In this document: positions 22,685 to 32,610 of the stretch, piece by piece
Numbering within the stretch: the first letter of the stretch is position 1
How the letters are laid out: each line of letters opens with the position of its first letter
Assembly: GCA_003213955.1 (NCBI GenBank)
Contig: QCMG01000007.1
Location: 1 to 64,000 of the forward strand
Length of the DNA stretch: 64,000 nucleotides
Origin: Prochlorococcus sp. AG-418-M08
GTDB lineage: Bacteria > Cyanobacteriota > Cyanobacteriia > PCC-6307 > Cyanobiaceae
Direction: 5' to 3'
Position numbers and translations under genes: made by a program
The notes under the pieces: model-generated
Databases searched by the model: none
What the model was told of the DNA's origin: nothing
What the model saw: the letters and a program-made list of their open reading frames with translations, nothing else

Positions 22685-22811
22685 TACACTATAAATTAAT
22701 TTACTTTTAATAGGTTTTTTAATTTATTTGATTAAAAGTCATAAATAAATAATTGTATACTTCTAAAAAAAATATTATCTTAAATCTATGGATAAATTTA
22801 ATTAATTCATT

Positions 22812-23921
22812 ATGAGTCAGATATTGTTAATTGGTTCATGTGAACCATTTAGTGGTAAGTCAGCATTAGTACTGGGGATAGCAAAAAAACTATTAGAGAA
22901 GGGAAATAAAATACGTATAGGAAAGCCATTAGCAACTTGTATTGAACTTACTAATCTTCCATCAATGACTTATGAAGGGCTAATAGATGATGATGTTAAA
23001 TTTATTGGTTCTACATTAAATATTGCAGAAGAAAACTTAATTCCCTCAGTAGGTTTATTAGATAATATATCTGCTGAGAAAAGAATTGCTAATAAAGACT
23101 TAGTTCCTGGTAAAGGTTTTGAACAAATTGAGGCATTAGTAAATGATGACTTTGATGGGTTAAATATTCTTGAAGCTGCAGGCAGCCTTCATGAAGGAAT
23201 GATTTATGGTTTAAGTCTCCCACAACTTGCAAAACACCTAAATGCAAAAGTCCTTATTGTCAATCTATGGGAGGATAGTAAAAGTGTAGATGCTTTACTA
23301 GATGCAAAAAGACAACTTGGGGATCATTTCGCAGGGGCTGTTTTGAATGCTGTTGTGCCTGAAGAAGTAGAAAAAATAAGGAATAAAATAATACCATCGC
23401 TCCAAGAGATGAACATAAAAGTATTTGGGGTTATGCCTAAATCTCCATTATTAAGGAGTGTAACTGTAGCGGAGCTTATAAATAGATTAGATGCTCAAGT
23501 AATTTGTTGTCCAGAAAAAGAACAATTACTCGTAGAAACATTAAGCATTGGTGCAATGGGGGTTAACTCCGCAATGGAATTTTTCAGAAGAAGGAGAAAT
23601 ATGGCCGTTGTTACAGGAGCTGATAGAACTGATATTCAACTTGCAGCATTGGAGGCTTCTACTCAATGTTTAATTCTTACTGGTTTAGGCGAACCTTTAT
23701 CACAGCTAATTCATAGAGCAGAAGAATTAGAAGTGCCAATCTTAAAGGTAGAGTTAGATACTCTTGCATCAGTGGAAATCATTGAACAAGCTTTTGGGCA
23801 CGTCAGGATACATGAATCAATAAAGGCATCCTATGCTGTCCAATTAGTCCAGGAGAATGTAAATCTACAAAATATTCTTGAAATAATAGATTTTCCCTGC
23901 AATATCTCAGATAAATGCTAG
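22812..23921 (+). CDS. Phosphotransacetylase N-terminal-like protein: BioD-type P-loop + DRTGG domain
   Basis: GSCEPFSGKSALVLG P-loop; C-terminal AVVTGADRTDIQLAAL DRTGG-like; no PTA catalytic domain. Confidence 0.8.
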   Translation: MSQILLIGSCEPFSGKSALVLGIAKKLLEKGNKIRIGKPLATCIELTNLPSMTYEGLIDDDVKFIGSTLNIAEENLIPSVGLLDNISAEKRIANKDLVPGKGFEQIEALVNDDFDGLNILEAAGSLHEGMIYGLSLPQLAKHLNAKVLIVNLWEDSKSVDALLDAKRQLGDHFAGAVLNAVVPEEVEKIRNKIIPSLQEMNIKVFGVMPKSPLLRSVTVAELINRLDAQVICCPEKEQLLVETLSIGAMGVNSAMEFFRRRRNMAVVTGADRTDIQLAALEASTQCLILTGLGEPLSQLIHRAEELEVPILKVELDTLASVEIIEQAFGHVRIHESIKASYAVQLVQENVNLQNILEIIDFPCNISDKC

Positions 23922-23946
23922 TTTCAAATAAAGTAACTATTTTATT

Positions 23947-24459
23947 TTGAGTCGTTCTTTAGACCTACCCACAACCCAAGGTGTTGACACCTTAGCTCAG
24001 GAACTTGCAAAACTTCAGGATAATGGGCAAAGAAGGATTGCTTTTTTGGGTAGTAGACACGTACCTGTTGTCGATATTCACTTAATAGAACTAATCGCTA
24101 GATCATTAGCAGAAGAGGGACATACTATTCTTACATCAGGATCTCAGGGAGTTAATGCAGCAGTTATAAGAGCTGTTTTGGAAATTAATCCGTCTTTGCT
24201 AACTGTGCTTTTGCCACAGAGTTTAGAAAAACAATTACCTGAAATTAAATCCCAATTAGAGAGCGTAATGCATTTAGTTGAGAAGAGCGAGAATGATGAA
24301 CTACCTTTACCTATGGCAAGTAGTCTTTGTAATCAAGAGATTATTAATAGATGTGATCAATTAATTTGCTTTGCTTTTCACGATAGTGAAACCTTATTAA
24401 ATAGTTGTAGATGTGCTGAAGAAATGGGTAAAGTAGTCAGTTTGTTATTTTTTGATTAG
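23947..24459 (+). CDS. Rossmann-fold hypothetical protein, DprA/LOG-like
   Basis: AFLGSRHVPVVD...LTSGSQGVNAAVIRAVL; TTG start. Confidence 0.6.
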   Translation: MSRSLDLPTTQGVDTLAQELAKLQDNGQRRIAFLGSRHVPVVDIHLIELIARSLAEEGHTILTSGSQGVNAAVIRAVLEINPSLLTVLLPQSLEKQLPEIKSQLESVMHLVEKSENDELPLPMASSLCNQEIINRCDQLICFAFHDSETLLNSCRCAEEMGKVVSLLFFD

Positions 24460-24526
24460 ATTAACTCCTCATTTAATTTTTTTACTTTATAAAAGGTGAT
24501 AATTAAATTAATTTTAAATTCTGGTA

Positions 24527-25024
24527 ATGGCAGAAAATTTTTCATTTGACGTGGTTTCTGATTTTGATAGACAAGAATTGGTAAATGCTTTGGATCAAGT
24601 AAAAAGAGAGATTTCTCAAAGATATGATCTTAAAGGCACCGACACCTCCTTAGAATTGGAAAAAGAACATATTTCTATAATTACAAATAGTGAATTAACT
24701 CTTAATTCTGTTATCGATATTATTAGACAAAAGGCAATAAAAAGAAAACTCTCTTTAAAAATATTTGATTACAACAATATTGAAGTTGTAAGTGGAAATA
24801 AGGTAAAACAAACTATTACTTTAAAGAAGGGACTCAATCAGGAAATTGCAAAAAAAATAAGTAAAAATATAAGAGATGAATTTAAGAAGGTAAATGTAAG
24901 TATTAATGGTGAAACTTTAAGAGTAATGAGCAAAAGTAAGAATGACCTTCAATTGACAATTAAATTACTCGATAAATTGGAGGAGACATATAAAATTCCT
25001 CTCCAAGCAAATAATTATCGATAA
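24527..25024 (+). CDS. YajQ family nucleotide-binding protein
   Basis: FSFDVVSDFDRQELVNALDQVKREISQRYDLKGTDTSLEL. Confidence 0.93.
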   Translation: MAENFSFDVVSDFDRQELVNALDQVKREISQRYDLKGTDTSLELEKEHISIITNSELTLNSVIDIIRQKAIKRKLSLKIFDYNNIEVVSGNKVKQTITLKKGLNQEIAKKISKNIRDEFKKVNVSINGETLRVMSKSKNDLQLTIKLLDKLEETYKIPLQANNYR

Positions 25025-25053
25025 GATATTAATAATAAACAATTTAATTAATA

Positions 25054-25260
25054 ATGGATTATTCAAAATCTCTTCTTGATTCATTGAGCTTAAAAATAAG
25101 AGATTATCCACGTTTTTCATTAACAGAAATTGAGAAATTTTGTTGGATGGCTGCTCATGAACATAAGCATGGAGTTTTACCTTCTGAATACGATATTAGG
25201 GAGATAGATGAAAATCTTTACTTACAATTATTACAGAAATTTAAAAAAAGTGATTTGTAA
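25054..25260 (+). CDS. Small hypothetical protein
   Basis: 68-aa ORF downstream of yajQ. Confidence 0.6.
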   Translation: MDYSKSLLDSLSLKIRDYPRFSLTEIEKFCWMAAHEHKHGVLPSEYDIREIDENLYLQLLQKFKKSDL

Positions 25261-25315
25261 GAATTATGCATTAATTACACAAAACAATTATTAAAAAAAT
25301 ATTTTAATTGAATAC

Positions 25316-25335
25316 TTAATTAATGCATTAATTAA
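25316..25335. promoter_or_regulatory. Perfect 20-bp palindrome TTAATTAATGCATTAATTAA; a 12-bp copy of the motif lies at 25266-25277
   Basis: Direct reading; 35 bp upstream of the prohibitin-like start. Confidence 0.45.
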
Positions 25336-25370
25336 TTTCTTTAAATATGATTAACGAAAATCAAATTTAA

Positions 25371-26177
25371 ATGTCAACATCTTTTAAAAATGTAACTCCA
25401 ACCGGTCCGGGAGGAACAGCAACATTATTAATCGTTTTATCTTTTACAGGATTTCTATTGCTTACACAATCTTTATTTGTAGTGCCTTCTGGACAAGTGG
25501 CTGTAGTAACTACTTTAGGTAAGGTTAGCGGTGGTTCCAGAAGACCAGGCTTAAATTTTAAAATACCTTTCGTTCAATCGGTCTTCCCCTTTGATGTAAA
25601 AACTCAAGTTCAACCAGAAAAATTTGAGACTTTAACAAAAGATCTTCAAGTTATCAGAGCAACTGCTACTGTCAAATATTCAGTAAAGCCAAATGAAGCA
25701 GGTAGGATTTTTGCTACAATTGCGAGTAGAAACAGTGATGTTTATCAAAAGATAGTTCAGCCTTCTCTGCTTAAAGCTTTAAAATCTGTTTTCTCACAAT
25801 ATGAATTAGAAACAATAGCTACTGAATTTAATGTTATATCTGAAAAAGTTGCCACTACTGTTGCTGAAGAATTAAACTCGTTTAATTACGTAGATGTTAA
25901 AAGCTTAGATCTTACTGGATTAGAAATAGCTGAAGAATATAGAGCTGCAATTGAACAGAAGCAAATTGCTGGTCAGCTTTTATTAAGAGCTAAAACAGAA
26001 GTAGAAATTGCAGAACAGGAAGCTTTAAGGTACGAAACCTTAAATAAAGGCTTAAATGATCAAGTTCTTTTTAAATTGTTTTTAGATAAATGGGACGGTA
26101 GTACTCAGGTTGTCCCAGGACTTCCTGGAACAAGTGGAGGAATGCCACCAGTTATTGTTGGAGGGAAAAATAGATAA
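25371..26177 (+). CDS. Prohibitin / SPFH domain protein
   Basis: VPSGQVAVVTTLGKV, IKF-type SPFH core, EIAEEYRAAIEQKQIAGQLLLRA. Confidence 0.93.
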   Translation: MSTSFKNVTPTGPGGTATLLIVLSFTGFLLLTQSLFVVPSGQVAVVTTLGKVSGGSRRPGLNFKIPFVQSVFPFDVKTQVQPEKFETLTKDLQVIRATATVKYSVKPNEAGRIFATIASRNSDVYQKIVQPSLLKALKSVFSQYELETIATEFNVISEKVATTVAEELNSFNYVDVKSLDLTGLEIAEEYRAAIEQKQIAGQLLLRAKTEVEIAEQEALRYETLNKGLNDQVLFKLFLDKWDGSTQVVPGLPGTSGGMPPVIVGGKNR

Positions 26178-26179
26178 AA

Positions 26180-27481
26180 TTAAGTTTTTATAATACTGAA
26201 AGATTGATCGAATGCTTCTAAAGTTCGGTCAATCTCTTCTTCACTGTGAGCTAATGAAGTAAAGCCAGCTTCATAAGGACTTGGAGCTAAATATATTCCT
26301 CTTTTTAACATCTCTCTATGTAGTTTGCCAAAAAGTTCTGAATCATTTTTCTTGGCTTCTTCAAAATTTCTTACAGGTCCATCACATAAGAAAAATCCGA
26401 ACATTGCACTTATACTCCCCCCATTTAATGGGATACCATTATTTTGCGCTGATTGCATAATTCCCTCAATTAATCTAGTGGTTGTTGACTCTAGCTTTTC
26501 GTAAGTTCCTTCTTGTTTGAGCAATTCCAGAGTTTTAATACCTGCAGTCATTGCTAATGGGTTACCACTTAACGTCCCAGCCTGATATACAGGCCCAGAG
26601 GGTGCAACCATAGACATTATTTCTTTTCTCCCTCCATAAGCTCCTACAGGCAACCCTCCGCCAATTACCTTGCCAAGGGTTGTTAGATCAGGAGTAACAC
26701 CAAACTTTTCTTGTGCTCCTCCATAACTAATTCTAAAACCAGTCATAACTTCATCAAAAACTAGTAAAGAGCCGTTTTCAGTTGTAAGTTCTCTCAATCC
26801 TTCAAGAAAACCAGGTTCAGGTGTAATAAACCCTGCATTACCCACTATTGGCTCAAGAATTACTCCTGATATTGCATCAGGATTCTCAGAAAATAATTTT
26901 TTTACAGCTTCAAGATCGTTGTAAGGCGCAGTAAGAGTGTTGGCTGTAGTCGTTCTTGGTACGCCTGGAGAATCAGGTAGGCCTAAAGTAGCAACTCCAG
27001 AGCCAGCCTTTACCAAAAACATATCAGCATGACCGTGGTAGCATCCATCAAATTTTATTACTTTATCTCTCCCTGTAAATGCCCTCATTAGTCTTAAAAC
27101 AGCCATGCAGGCTTCAGTACCACTGTTTACAAATCTAACCATTTCAACTGAAGGAACAGCCTCTATCACCATTTCGGCAAGTTTATTTTCTAAAACACAA
27201 GGTGCTCCAAAACTAGTGCCTTTTTCAATTGCTTCTTGCAATGCTGTAATTACTTCAGGGTGTGCATGTCCACAAATGGCTGGTCCCCAGCTACCTATGT
27301 AATCGATATATCTATTCCCATCAATGTCCCAAGCATAGGGACCTTTTACTCTATCAAAAACAATCGGCTGACCACCTACAGACTTAAATGCTCTTACAGG
27401 GGAACTGACTCCTCCAGGCATTAATTCTAAAGCTGAAGAGAAAACTTCTTCAGAATGAGATGTATTAAATATGTCAGTCAA
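26180..27481 (-). CDS. hemL: Glutamate-1-semialdehyde 2,1-aminomutase
   Basis: [50 protein letters not shown]. Confidence 0.98.
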   Translation of the reverse strand: MTDIFNTSHSEEVFSSALELMPGGVSSPVRAFKSVGGQPIVFDRVKGPYAWDIDGNRYIDYIGSWGPAICGHAHPEVITALQEAIEKGTSFGAPCVLENKLAEMVIEAVPSVEMVRFVNSGTEACMAVLRLMRAFTGRDKVIKFDGCYHGHADMFLVKAGSGVATLGLPDSPGVPRTTTANTLTAPYNDLEAVKKLFSENPDAISGVILEPIVGNAGFITPEPGFLEGLRELTTENGSLLVFDEVMTGFRISYGGAQEKFGVTPDLTTLGKVIGGGLPVGAYGGRKEIMSMVAPSGPVYQAGTLSGNPLAMTAGIKTLELLKQEGTYEKLESTTTRLIEGIMQSAQNNGIPLNGGSISAMFGFFLCDGPVRNFEEAKKNDSELFGKLHREMLKRGIYLAPSPYEAGFTSLAHSEEEIDRTLEAFDQSFSIIKT

Positions 27482-27709
27482 AATTTAAATGAATGTAGTT
27501 TTGAGAAAATTTCATCATGTTCTAAATTAGAAATAAGTAAAAATTTTGTCAATCAGGTTGAAATTCTACAGTATGATATTTTTATCGCGTTAAAAGGTTT
27601 TGTAAATAATTAATTTCAAGAAAATTCTTATTTAAAATAAATCATTCTCTAAATTTGTCTTTAATATAAAGCGTTTTGAGGCTTTAATATAAATATAGAT
27701 CTTTTGGAA

Positions 27710-28555
27710 TTATATTTCGAAAAGATCATCATCATAATCAAAGAAATCTTCATTTTGATTATCTATCTCCAAATTAATTAATACAGGAGCATGATCACTT
27801 GGTTGTAAATTTTCTCTTTGATTCCTCTCTATCACACAGCTTTTGAGTTTTGATGAAAGGTTTTTAGTGATATAAATATGGTCTATTCTCCAACCTTTAT
27901 TTAGTTCATATGCATTATTACGGTAATCCCACCAACTCCAATGACCAGTATTCTTCTCAAAAATCCGAAATGAATCAATAAATCTTCCTTTAAGAACATT
28001 ATTAAGTGCTTCTCTTTCCATCTTTGAAGCCATTATCCCCCCAGTGTATTTCTGAGGGTCATGAATATCTATTTCGCTTGGAGCAATATTAAAATCCCCT
28101 ACAAAACAAACTAAATCATCATCTTTTAACTGTTCATCAAGGATTGATGATAAATGATTTAACCATTTAATTTTATAATTGAACTTTTCAGAATCTATTG
28201 ATGAACCATTTGGCACATAAACATTTATTATTTTTAAACCATTGATATCTGCAGAAATTAACCTTTTTTGCTCATCAAATTCTGCAGAAATTTTTTTTTC
28301 TTTACAATTTTGAGTAAATCCTTTTTTAACATTTTCTATTTTTAATTTACTTATTATTGCAACGCCGTTATAAGATTTTTGCCCATATTTAATTACTTCA
28401 TAACCTAGCTCCTCAAATGGAGTTAAAGGAAAAGACTCATCTATAACTTTGGTTTCTTGAAGACAAAGTATATCTGGATTTACATTCTTAATCCAATTTG
28501 TAATTTGAGAAAGCCTTGTTCTTACAGAGTTTACATTCCAAGTCGCTATTAACAA
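27710..28555 (-). CDS. xthA: Exodeoxyribonuclease III
   Basis: ATWNVNSVRTRL, LQETKV, GDFNIAP, SDHAPV. Confidence 0.96.
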   Translation of the reverse strand: MLIATWNVNSVRTRLSQITNWIKNVNPDILCLQETKVIDESFPLTPFEELGYEVIKYGQKSYNGVAIISKLKIENVKKGFTQNCKEKKISAEFDEQKRLISADINGLKIINVYVPNGSSIDSEKFNYKIKWLNHLSSILDEQLKDDDLVCFVGDFNIAPSEIDIHDPQKYTGGIMASKMEREALNNVLKGRFIDSFRIFEKNTGHWSWWDYRNNAYELNKGWRIDHIYITKNLSSKLKSCVIERNQRENLQPSDHAPVLINLEIDNQNEDFFDYDDDLFEI

Positions 28556-28611
28556 TTTATTACCAAACTATGTAAAATTAAAATAGCAGATAATTTTTAC
28601 CTTAAATTATT

Positions 28612-28923
28612 TTGAAATTAATCAAAATGAAATTCAAATTAAATTTACATTTAACAAAAGCATTGAAAATGTTTATTTTATTTATTTCATTAGTGAATTT
28701 TAAATCAACTTTATTAATTGCAGAAGAGTCATATTTTAATGAAATTGAAATTGATAGTTCCACAAAATTAGAGACAAACAGTTCAGATTTACCTACTAAT
28801 CCCTTTGAAATAGTAGAGATGCTTAGAAGAGCCAATAGCATGAATGATGCCACCAAGCCTTCTGATGCTATTGATGATGCTTTAAAATCATTTAGTAAGA
28901 TTGAAGAAAAAGAAAATCTTTAA
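28612..28923 (+). CDS. Hypothetical protein with N-terminal hydrophobic segment
   Basis: 103-aa ORF, likely exported or membrane-anchored. Confidence 0.6.
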   Translation: MKLIKMKFKLNLHLTKALKMFILFISLVNFKSTLLIAEESYFNEIEIDSSTKLETNSSDLPTNPFEIVEMLRRANSMNDATKPSDAIDDALKSFSKIEEKENL

Positions 28924-28968
28924 TTCAATAAAATAACTTATCAAAAATTTTTTTCAAATAAATTAAAT

Positions 28969-29565
28969 ATGATAAAAAATCCTATTCAAGAAGTAACAGA
29001 TAAATTCCAATACAGAGCAATAGGTATCGTGAGAGGTATCTATAAGCCAAATAATGTAGATCAATTAAATCGAGGGACTTTAACTGATGAAGAAGGAAAG
29101 ATAATTGATACAGTTATTCTTGGGAAAGCTCTATCTCTAATAAAAAAATATATTAACTTAGAGAAGAATTATTTCTGGATAGTTTACCCAAGAAATAAAA
29201 GTATTAATAATCTGCACTTACAGGTGGCAGGAATTTGGGAGCCTTATCAATTAAATCAAGTAGACAATAATTTTGAAAAGGATCCGCATGAAATATTAAA
29301 GGAATTAAATTTAAGCAATAATTATTTTTCTATACGAGGAGAATTGGTTTATGTAAACACTCAAAAGAAAGAGGTTGTTATAAAGATTTGTTCTTCTTCG
29401 ACTTCAAAAAGATTAAAAGATCCAACTTTTAAAATCGTTATCCAAGGAGAGATCTCTCTTCAATTTTTGAAAAAATTTGTAAGTCTTGATGTAATAAAGG
29501 ATGGAAATATACTGCGAATGGTTAAATATGAAATTATTGAAAAAATAAAATCTGAAAAATCTTAG
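28969..29565 (+). CDS. Conserved hypothetical protein
   Basis: 198-aa ORF with coding-like composition. Confidence 0.7.
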   Translation: MIKNPIQEVTDKFQYRAIGIVRGIYKPNNVDQLNRGTLTDEEGKIIDTVILGKALSLIKKYINLEKNYFWIVYPRNKSINNLHLQVAGIWEPYQLNQVDNNFEKDPHEILKELNLSNNYFSIRGELVYVNTQKKEVVIKICSSSTSKRLKDPTFKIVIQGEISLQFLKKFVSLDVIKDGNILRMVKYEIIEKIKSEKS

Positions 29566-29628
29566 TTTTCAAAATGATTAAAAAATTTTTAACTTTCGAA
29601 TTCTTATTATAAAAATCATTAAAGGGTT

Positions 29629-30852
29629 ATGGAAGAAATATTAATTGATTGTTCCCCTGGTGTTTCTGGTGACATGTTACTGGGAGCATTTCATGACTTG
29701 GGGGTACCAAAAAATATAATTGAAAAAACACTTGCATGTTTTGGATTAGAAAATTTATATGATTTAAAATTTAAAGAATCTAAAAGTTGCTCTATTAGAG
29801 GAATCAAAGTTCATATTGAGAAAATTGATCAAAGAACTAAAAGAGATTGGAGTAGCATCAAAGATTTAATCTTGAAGGCTCGATTAGAAAAAAAATTAAA
29901 AAAAAGAATTTACCAGGTTTTTGAGTCTTTAGCCGTAGCAGAGGGAAAAGTTCATGGAATTGATCCTGAAGAAGTTCATTTTCATGAGATAGGGGCAATT
30001 GATTCTCTCATAGATATAATTGGAGTTTGCGCTTCAATTGAACATTTAAAGCCCAAAAAGGTTTTTTGTAATGAACCAACTTTAGGGAGAGGTTTTGTTC
30101 AAACTGATCACGGCAAACTATCTATACCTTCGCCTGCAGTAATAGAGTTATTAAGAAAAAAAGAAATTAAAGTGATCTCAAGTATTGATTCAATAGAAGG
30201 AGAATTGTCAACTCCAACTGGAATAGCTTTACTAAGTAATTTGGTTGAATCTTTCCAAATCCCTAATAAATATTCTATTAATTCCTATGGAGTAGGCATT
30301 GGAAAATTAGAACTTTCATGTCCAAATTTGGTAAGAGTTTTAACTATTAATTCTAGAAATGAAAATTTATTAGATAAAAAAATAAGCCCAAGATATGAAG
30401 AGATTTCTATTCAGGAGGCATTGATTGATGATCAAACATCTGAAGAAATCGCAAATTTTCTAGAGATATTTAGAAAAAAAGGAGCTTATGATGTTTCTTG
30501 CCAAACAATTAATATGAAAAAAAATAGAACAGGTTTTTCTATCCAAGTTATATTACCAATTGAGAAGCAAAAATATTTCAGGGAATTATGGTTTCAATAT
30601 TCCAACACTATTGGATTGAGAGAAAGAAAACAATTTAGGTGGGTTTTACTAAGAAGAAAAGGTGAGTGTTTAACAACTTTTGGAAATATTAAGTTTAAGC
30701 AAACTCTTAAACCTAATGGCACTATTTCAATGAAACCTGAAAATGATGAAATTTTAAGATTGCAGATTGAGAATAATAAAACAGCTCAGGAAGTAAGAAA
30801 TATTATTAAAGAATCATGTGGGGAATTTAAACCTTTTGAAGATTGGAAATGA
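29629..30852 (+). CDS. larC: LarC/DUF111 family: nickel-pincer cofactor biosynthesis-like protein
   Basis: DCSPGVSGDMLLGAFHDLGVP, EEVHFHEIGAIDSLIDIIG, STPTGIALL. Confidence 0.9.
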   Translation: MEEILIDCSPGVSGDMLLGAFHDLGVPKNIIEKTLACFGLENLYDLKFKESKSCSIRGIKVHIEKIDQRTKRDWSSIKDLILKARLEKKLKKRIYQVFESLAVAEGKVHGIDPEEVHFHEIGAIDSLIDIIGVCASIEHLKPKKVFCNEPTLGRGFVQTDHGKLSIPSPAVIELLRKKEIKVISSIDSIEGELSTPTGIALLSNLVESFQIPNKYSINSYGVGIGKLELSCPNLVRVLTINSRNENLLDKKISPRYEEISIQEALIDDQTSEEIANFLEIFRKKGAYDVSCQTINMKKNRTGFSIQVILPIEKQKYFRELWFQYSNTIGLRERKQFRWVLLRRKGECLTTFGNIKFKQTLKPNGTISMKPENDEILRLQIENNKTAQEVRNIIKESCGEFKPFEDWK

Positions 30853-31053
30853 AATTAATAATGCAAATAGTATTTTTAATTTAGCTTCTAATGAATTTAA
30901 ACTTTGAAAACCGAATAACTTTTTGTTGTTTTGTGGGGAAAATTATTTCAAAAAATATAATCTTTGTTAGTTTAATTTTCTAAGACTGAGATCTACCGCT
31001 GCAGATTTGTTTTTAGGCCTCCCTTTTTTATTAAGAAAATTTTTAAATAAAAT

Positions 31054-32592
31054 TTAATTCTTTTTTTCTAAGCTTGGAATTAATGTACTTGATGCAATAA
31101 GCCCCAAGACTGTTATGAAGAGTGCAGGTAATAGTGCTTCTGCCATCCGTTCATCTCCAGCATATTGATATATCCTTACAGATAAAGTATCGAAGTCAAA
31201 AGGTCTTAGAATAAATGTAATTGGCAATTCCTTAATTGTGTCTACAAAAACTAAAAGTGATCCAACAAATATTGGTCCTTTTAATAAGGGAAGATGTATC
31301 TTTTTTGTAATGTCAAGATAATCAGAGCCTAAGCTCTTTGCTGCCTCATCAAGACTAGGCGATATTCTTTCAAACCCAGCATCAAGAGCACTTTTTGAAA
31401 TAGTTAAAAATCGAACTATATAACCCCAGATTAGAAGAAAAATAGCTATTACATGGAACTTTGAATTAGAGAGAGTTATTAATGATATAGCTAATACCGT
31501 GCCTGGTATTGCATATCCTATACCTGCAGGAAATGTTATAAATTTTGTGAGTAAGCTCTTATTCTGACGATTAGCAAGAGTTAATATCAAAGAGAAAAAT
31601 AATGTTAATAATGAAGCAATCATTCCTAGGCTAAGAGTTCTAAAAGTTAGAGATAGTAATTCTGTTGTAAATCCTTTTTTTAACTGATCAATATTTAAAA
31701 GAAACCAAGAAAATGGTATTCCAATTGCAAATAACGGAGGAAACAAAGTAACTAATACCGCTAAGAAAGATCTATATCCTTTTAAATCCCAACCCAACGA
31801 ATCTAATGATGACGGATTTTCACTCCACCGCCTTGTTTTCTTTCTTGAAAATTTTTCTAGAAAAATTAGAGTAAAAACTATCAATAAGGCGACTAACGAT
31901 AATCCAATCGCGCTTTTGGGATTTCCATCAATAATCCAATTCTCAGTTATACCCTTAGAAATACTTGGAATATTTAATAATTCAACTGTTCCTAACTCAT
32001 TCATAACTTCCATGCACATAAGGCTAATTCCAGTTATTAATGCTGGTAATGCCATTGGTAAAGCAATTTTAAAAAAGCTGCCCCATGGTCCAATTCCTAA
32101 TCCTCTACTAGCATTAATTTGATTAACTCCAAATTTATTGAAACTTTCATTAGCAAGTATGAAAACATAAGGATAAGAAGTAATTGAAAGTATAAAAACT
32201 CCCCACCAAAAACCAGTTATTTGATAGCCCAAAATACTCCCTAAATCTTGTAAAACTGCAGTTATCAAATATGCTGGAGTTGCGAGTGGAATTAGTTGAA
32301 AAATACGAAGATTTTTCCTTAATCTAAATTCACAATTTGATAGTAACCATCCATTTAAGGTCCCTAATCCGCCCCCAAAAAAACTAGTCAGGATTAAAAG
32401 CTGTATTGTGCCAAATATTTCTTTTTTACCTGAAACACCCAGAGAAAATTTCCCGCCTAAAACAAAACTAATTCCCTCAATCAAGAAATTAGAAATTGGT
32501 ATTATCATTATTATTGCAACAATAATAGATACTCCATCAAAAGGCTTTAAATCGGATGATAATTTCTTTATTTGTTTAGTAAAAATTTTCAA
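31054..32592 (-). CDS. ABC transporter permease, iron(III) type (FutB/SfuB-like)
   Basis: Two permease repeats with EAA-like loops (ASRGLGIGPWGSFFKIALP, EAAKSLGSDYLDITKKIHLP). Confidence 0.88.
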   Translation of the reverse strand: MKIFTKQIKKLSSDLKPFDGVSIIVAIIMIIPISNFLIEGISFVLGGKFSLGVSGKKEIFGTIQLLILTSFFGGGLGTLNGWLLSNCEFRLRKNLRIFQLIPLATPAYLITAVLQDLGSILGYQITGFWWGVFILSITSYPYVFILANESFNKFGVNQINASRGLGIGPWGSFFKIALPMALPALITGISLMCMEVMNELGTVELLNIPSISKGITENWIIDGNPKSAIGLSLVALLIVFTLIFLEKFSRKKTRRWSENPSSLDSLGWDLKGYRSFLAVLVTLFPPLFAIGIPFSWFLLNIDQLKKGFTTELLSLTFRTLSLGMIASLLTLFFSLILTLANRQNKSLLTKFITFPAGIGYAIPGTVLAISLITLSNSKFHVIAIFLLIWGYIVRFLTISKSALDAGFERISPSLDEAAKSLGSDYLDITKKIHLPLLKGPIFVGSLLVFVDTIKELPITFILRPFDFDTLSVRIYQYAGDERMAEALLPALFITVLGLIASSTLIPSLEKKN

Positions 32593-32610
32593 AAATAAAA
32601 TTAAACTTTA

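Noticed and set aside
27650-27709. Possible small RNA/terminator with AAAGC...GCTTT
   Set aside because: Only a 5-bp stem in very AT-rich sequence; no supporting motif.
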